NCBI GenBank assembly: GCA_035327305.1
Contig: DAOLDL010000130.1
Location: forward strand, 1 to 5,248
Source: CALMUP01 sp035327305
GTDB taxonomy: Bacteria > Verrucomicrobiota > Kiritimatiellia > CAIVKH01
DNA: 5,248 nucleotides
Direction of reading: 5' to 3'
The notes below the pieces were generated by a model. That model saw only the letters and a list, made by a program, of their open reading frames with translations. It was not told the DNA's origin and made no database searches. The number at the start of each line of letters is the position of its first letter. Within the stretch, counting starts at the first letter, position 1. The position numbers and the translations under genes are program-made. Shown one piece after another: positions 4,781 through 5,248 of this stretch.

Positions 4781-5104
4781 ATGAATATGTTTACACAGCG
4801 TCAACAAGCGGGTTTATTGTTCTTGGCACTGTTCGGATTGCTTATTCCGAACGGTATATTCCTTTACTACGCATTTACGGATTTCTCCGTTGTTTGGGAG
4901 GCGCTCGGAAATCCGGTGTCCGCGGTCTTCATTGCCGAGGCAATGGGGCTGATGATCTTCTTCGCCTGGTTGCTGAACCGATTGAACTTTCGCCGCCCCG
5001 GCGCATGGGGATTTATTATCATGTCACTTCTCGGCAGTATGGCGTTCAGTATCCCGGCTTTTTTGTGGTGGCACAATCGTGCCTCAAGGCATAAAACGGG
5101 CTGA
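4781..5104 (+). CDS. small three-helix membrane protein, DUF2834-like
   Basis: The 107 residues form three clear hydrophobic helices, at about 10-32, 46-65 and 76-97, with short charged ends (QRQQ at the N-terminus, NRLNFRRPG between helices two and three, and a basic tail ASRHKTG). The layout and the landmarks IPNGIFLYY (22-30), GNPVSAVF (43-50), RRPGAWGF (71-78) and AFSIPAFLW (88-96) resemble DUF2834 proteins, whose function is unknown to me. A good ribosome binding site (GAAGG, 4770-4774) sits 6 nt before the ATG at 4781; the ATG two codons later is a less well-spaced alternative. It has its own promoter candidate at 4728-4736 and lies 101 bp after the DUF2784 gene. The two may serve related membrane roles, but nothing in the sequence proves it. 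No lipobox or catalytic motif is visible. It is convergent with the tRNA-Arg gene. Confidence 0.75.
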   Translation: MNMFTQRQQAGLLFLALFGLLIPNGIFLYYAFTDFSVVWEALGNPVSAVFIAEAMGLMIFFAWLLNRLNFRRPGAWGFIIMSLLGSMAFSIPAFLWWHNRASRHKTG

Positions 5105-5195
5105 TAATATTATACGGGAAGGGTAGGGGTAAACATATCCGGATTCTTCGATAACGTGAAGGTGGAGGATATTATTGTGCCTTGAGTCGGTGACG

Positions 5196-5248
5196 TGGCG
5201 TACCCGGCAGGAGTTGAACCTGCAACCTTCTGATCCGTAGTCAGATGC
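5196..5248 (-). tRNA. tRNA-Arg (anticodon ACG), 3' part
   Basis: Read on the - strand, the anticodon stem TCTGA/TCAGA encloses the 7-base loop CTACGGA, giving anticodon ACG (5238-5236), which reads CGN arginine codons after deamination of A34 to inosine. The T arm is GCAGG, TTCAACT, CCTGC. The acceptor 3' strand CGGGTAC is followed by discriminator G and an encoded CCA (5198-5196). The acceptor 5' strand and the D arm lie beyond the right edge. Position 37 is G (loop CTACGGA), unlike the A found in E. coli. No intrinsic terminator was found in the 91 bp between it and the gene at 4781-5104. Confidence 0.93.

Noticed and set aside
5083..5186. 9-bp inverted repeat CTCAAGGCA (5083-5091) and TGCCTTGAG (5178-5186) between the last gene and the tRNA
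   Set aside because: The arms are 86 bases apart, one lies inside the coding region, and there is no T-run or sign of a mobile element.

Overview
The window reads as a stretch of bacterial chromosome of middling GC. It opens with the 3' end of a tmRNA gene and closes with the 3' part of a tRNA-Arg(ACG) on the other strand. Housekeeping content (tmRNA, tRNA, rlmN) flanks an accessory patch. The host cannot be named with confidence. A secreted protein built of prenyltransferase/squalene-cyclase-type repeats and the G at position 37 of the tRNA-Arg anticodon loop suggest a non-proteobacterial lineage, perhaps of the Planctomycetes-Verrucomicrobia-Lentisphaerae type. That is only an impression.

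Left part (1-1758, + strand): the tmRNA 3' end (1-75) is followed by about 330 bp without a gene. This gap holds several GC-rich hairpins and ends in a strong intrinsic terminator (320-347). Next comes a type II toxin-antitoxin operon: a FitA/VapB-like ribbon-helix-helix antitoxin (467-685) whose stop overlaps the start of a VapC-type PIN-domain toxin (682-1227). A promoter (409-437) is covered by two palindromes (416-456) whose half-sites repeat every 11 bp, as expected for autorepression. The toxin is longer than a usual VapC. Its last 22 residues copy the toxin-binding C-terminus of its own antitoxin, which is the most unusual thing in the window. Directly downstream lies a decayed, internally deleted remnant of a large N6-adenine DNA methyltransferase / type IIG-like restriction-modification enzyme (1249-1758). 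Together these look like the eroded edge of a defence-type island beside ssrA.

Middle part (1848-4190, - strand): a secreted alpha/alpha-toroid repeat protein of unknown role (1848-3047) lies downstream of rlmN (3171-4190). RlmN is the radical-SAM enzyme that methylates A2503 of 23S rRNA, and all its key cysteines are present.

Right part (4296-5104, + strand): two small three-helix membrane proteins, a DUF2784 protein and a DUF2834-like protein, each with its own promoter candidate. The first promoter sits within overlapping palindromes in the divergent region with rlmN. The second has a consensus extended -10. The tRNA-Arg runs convergently from the right edge.
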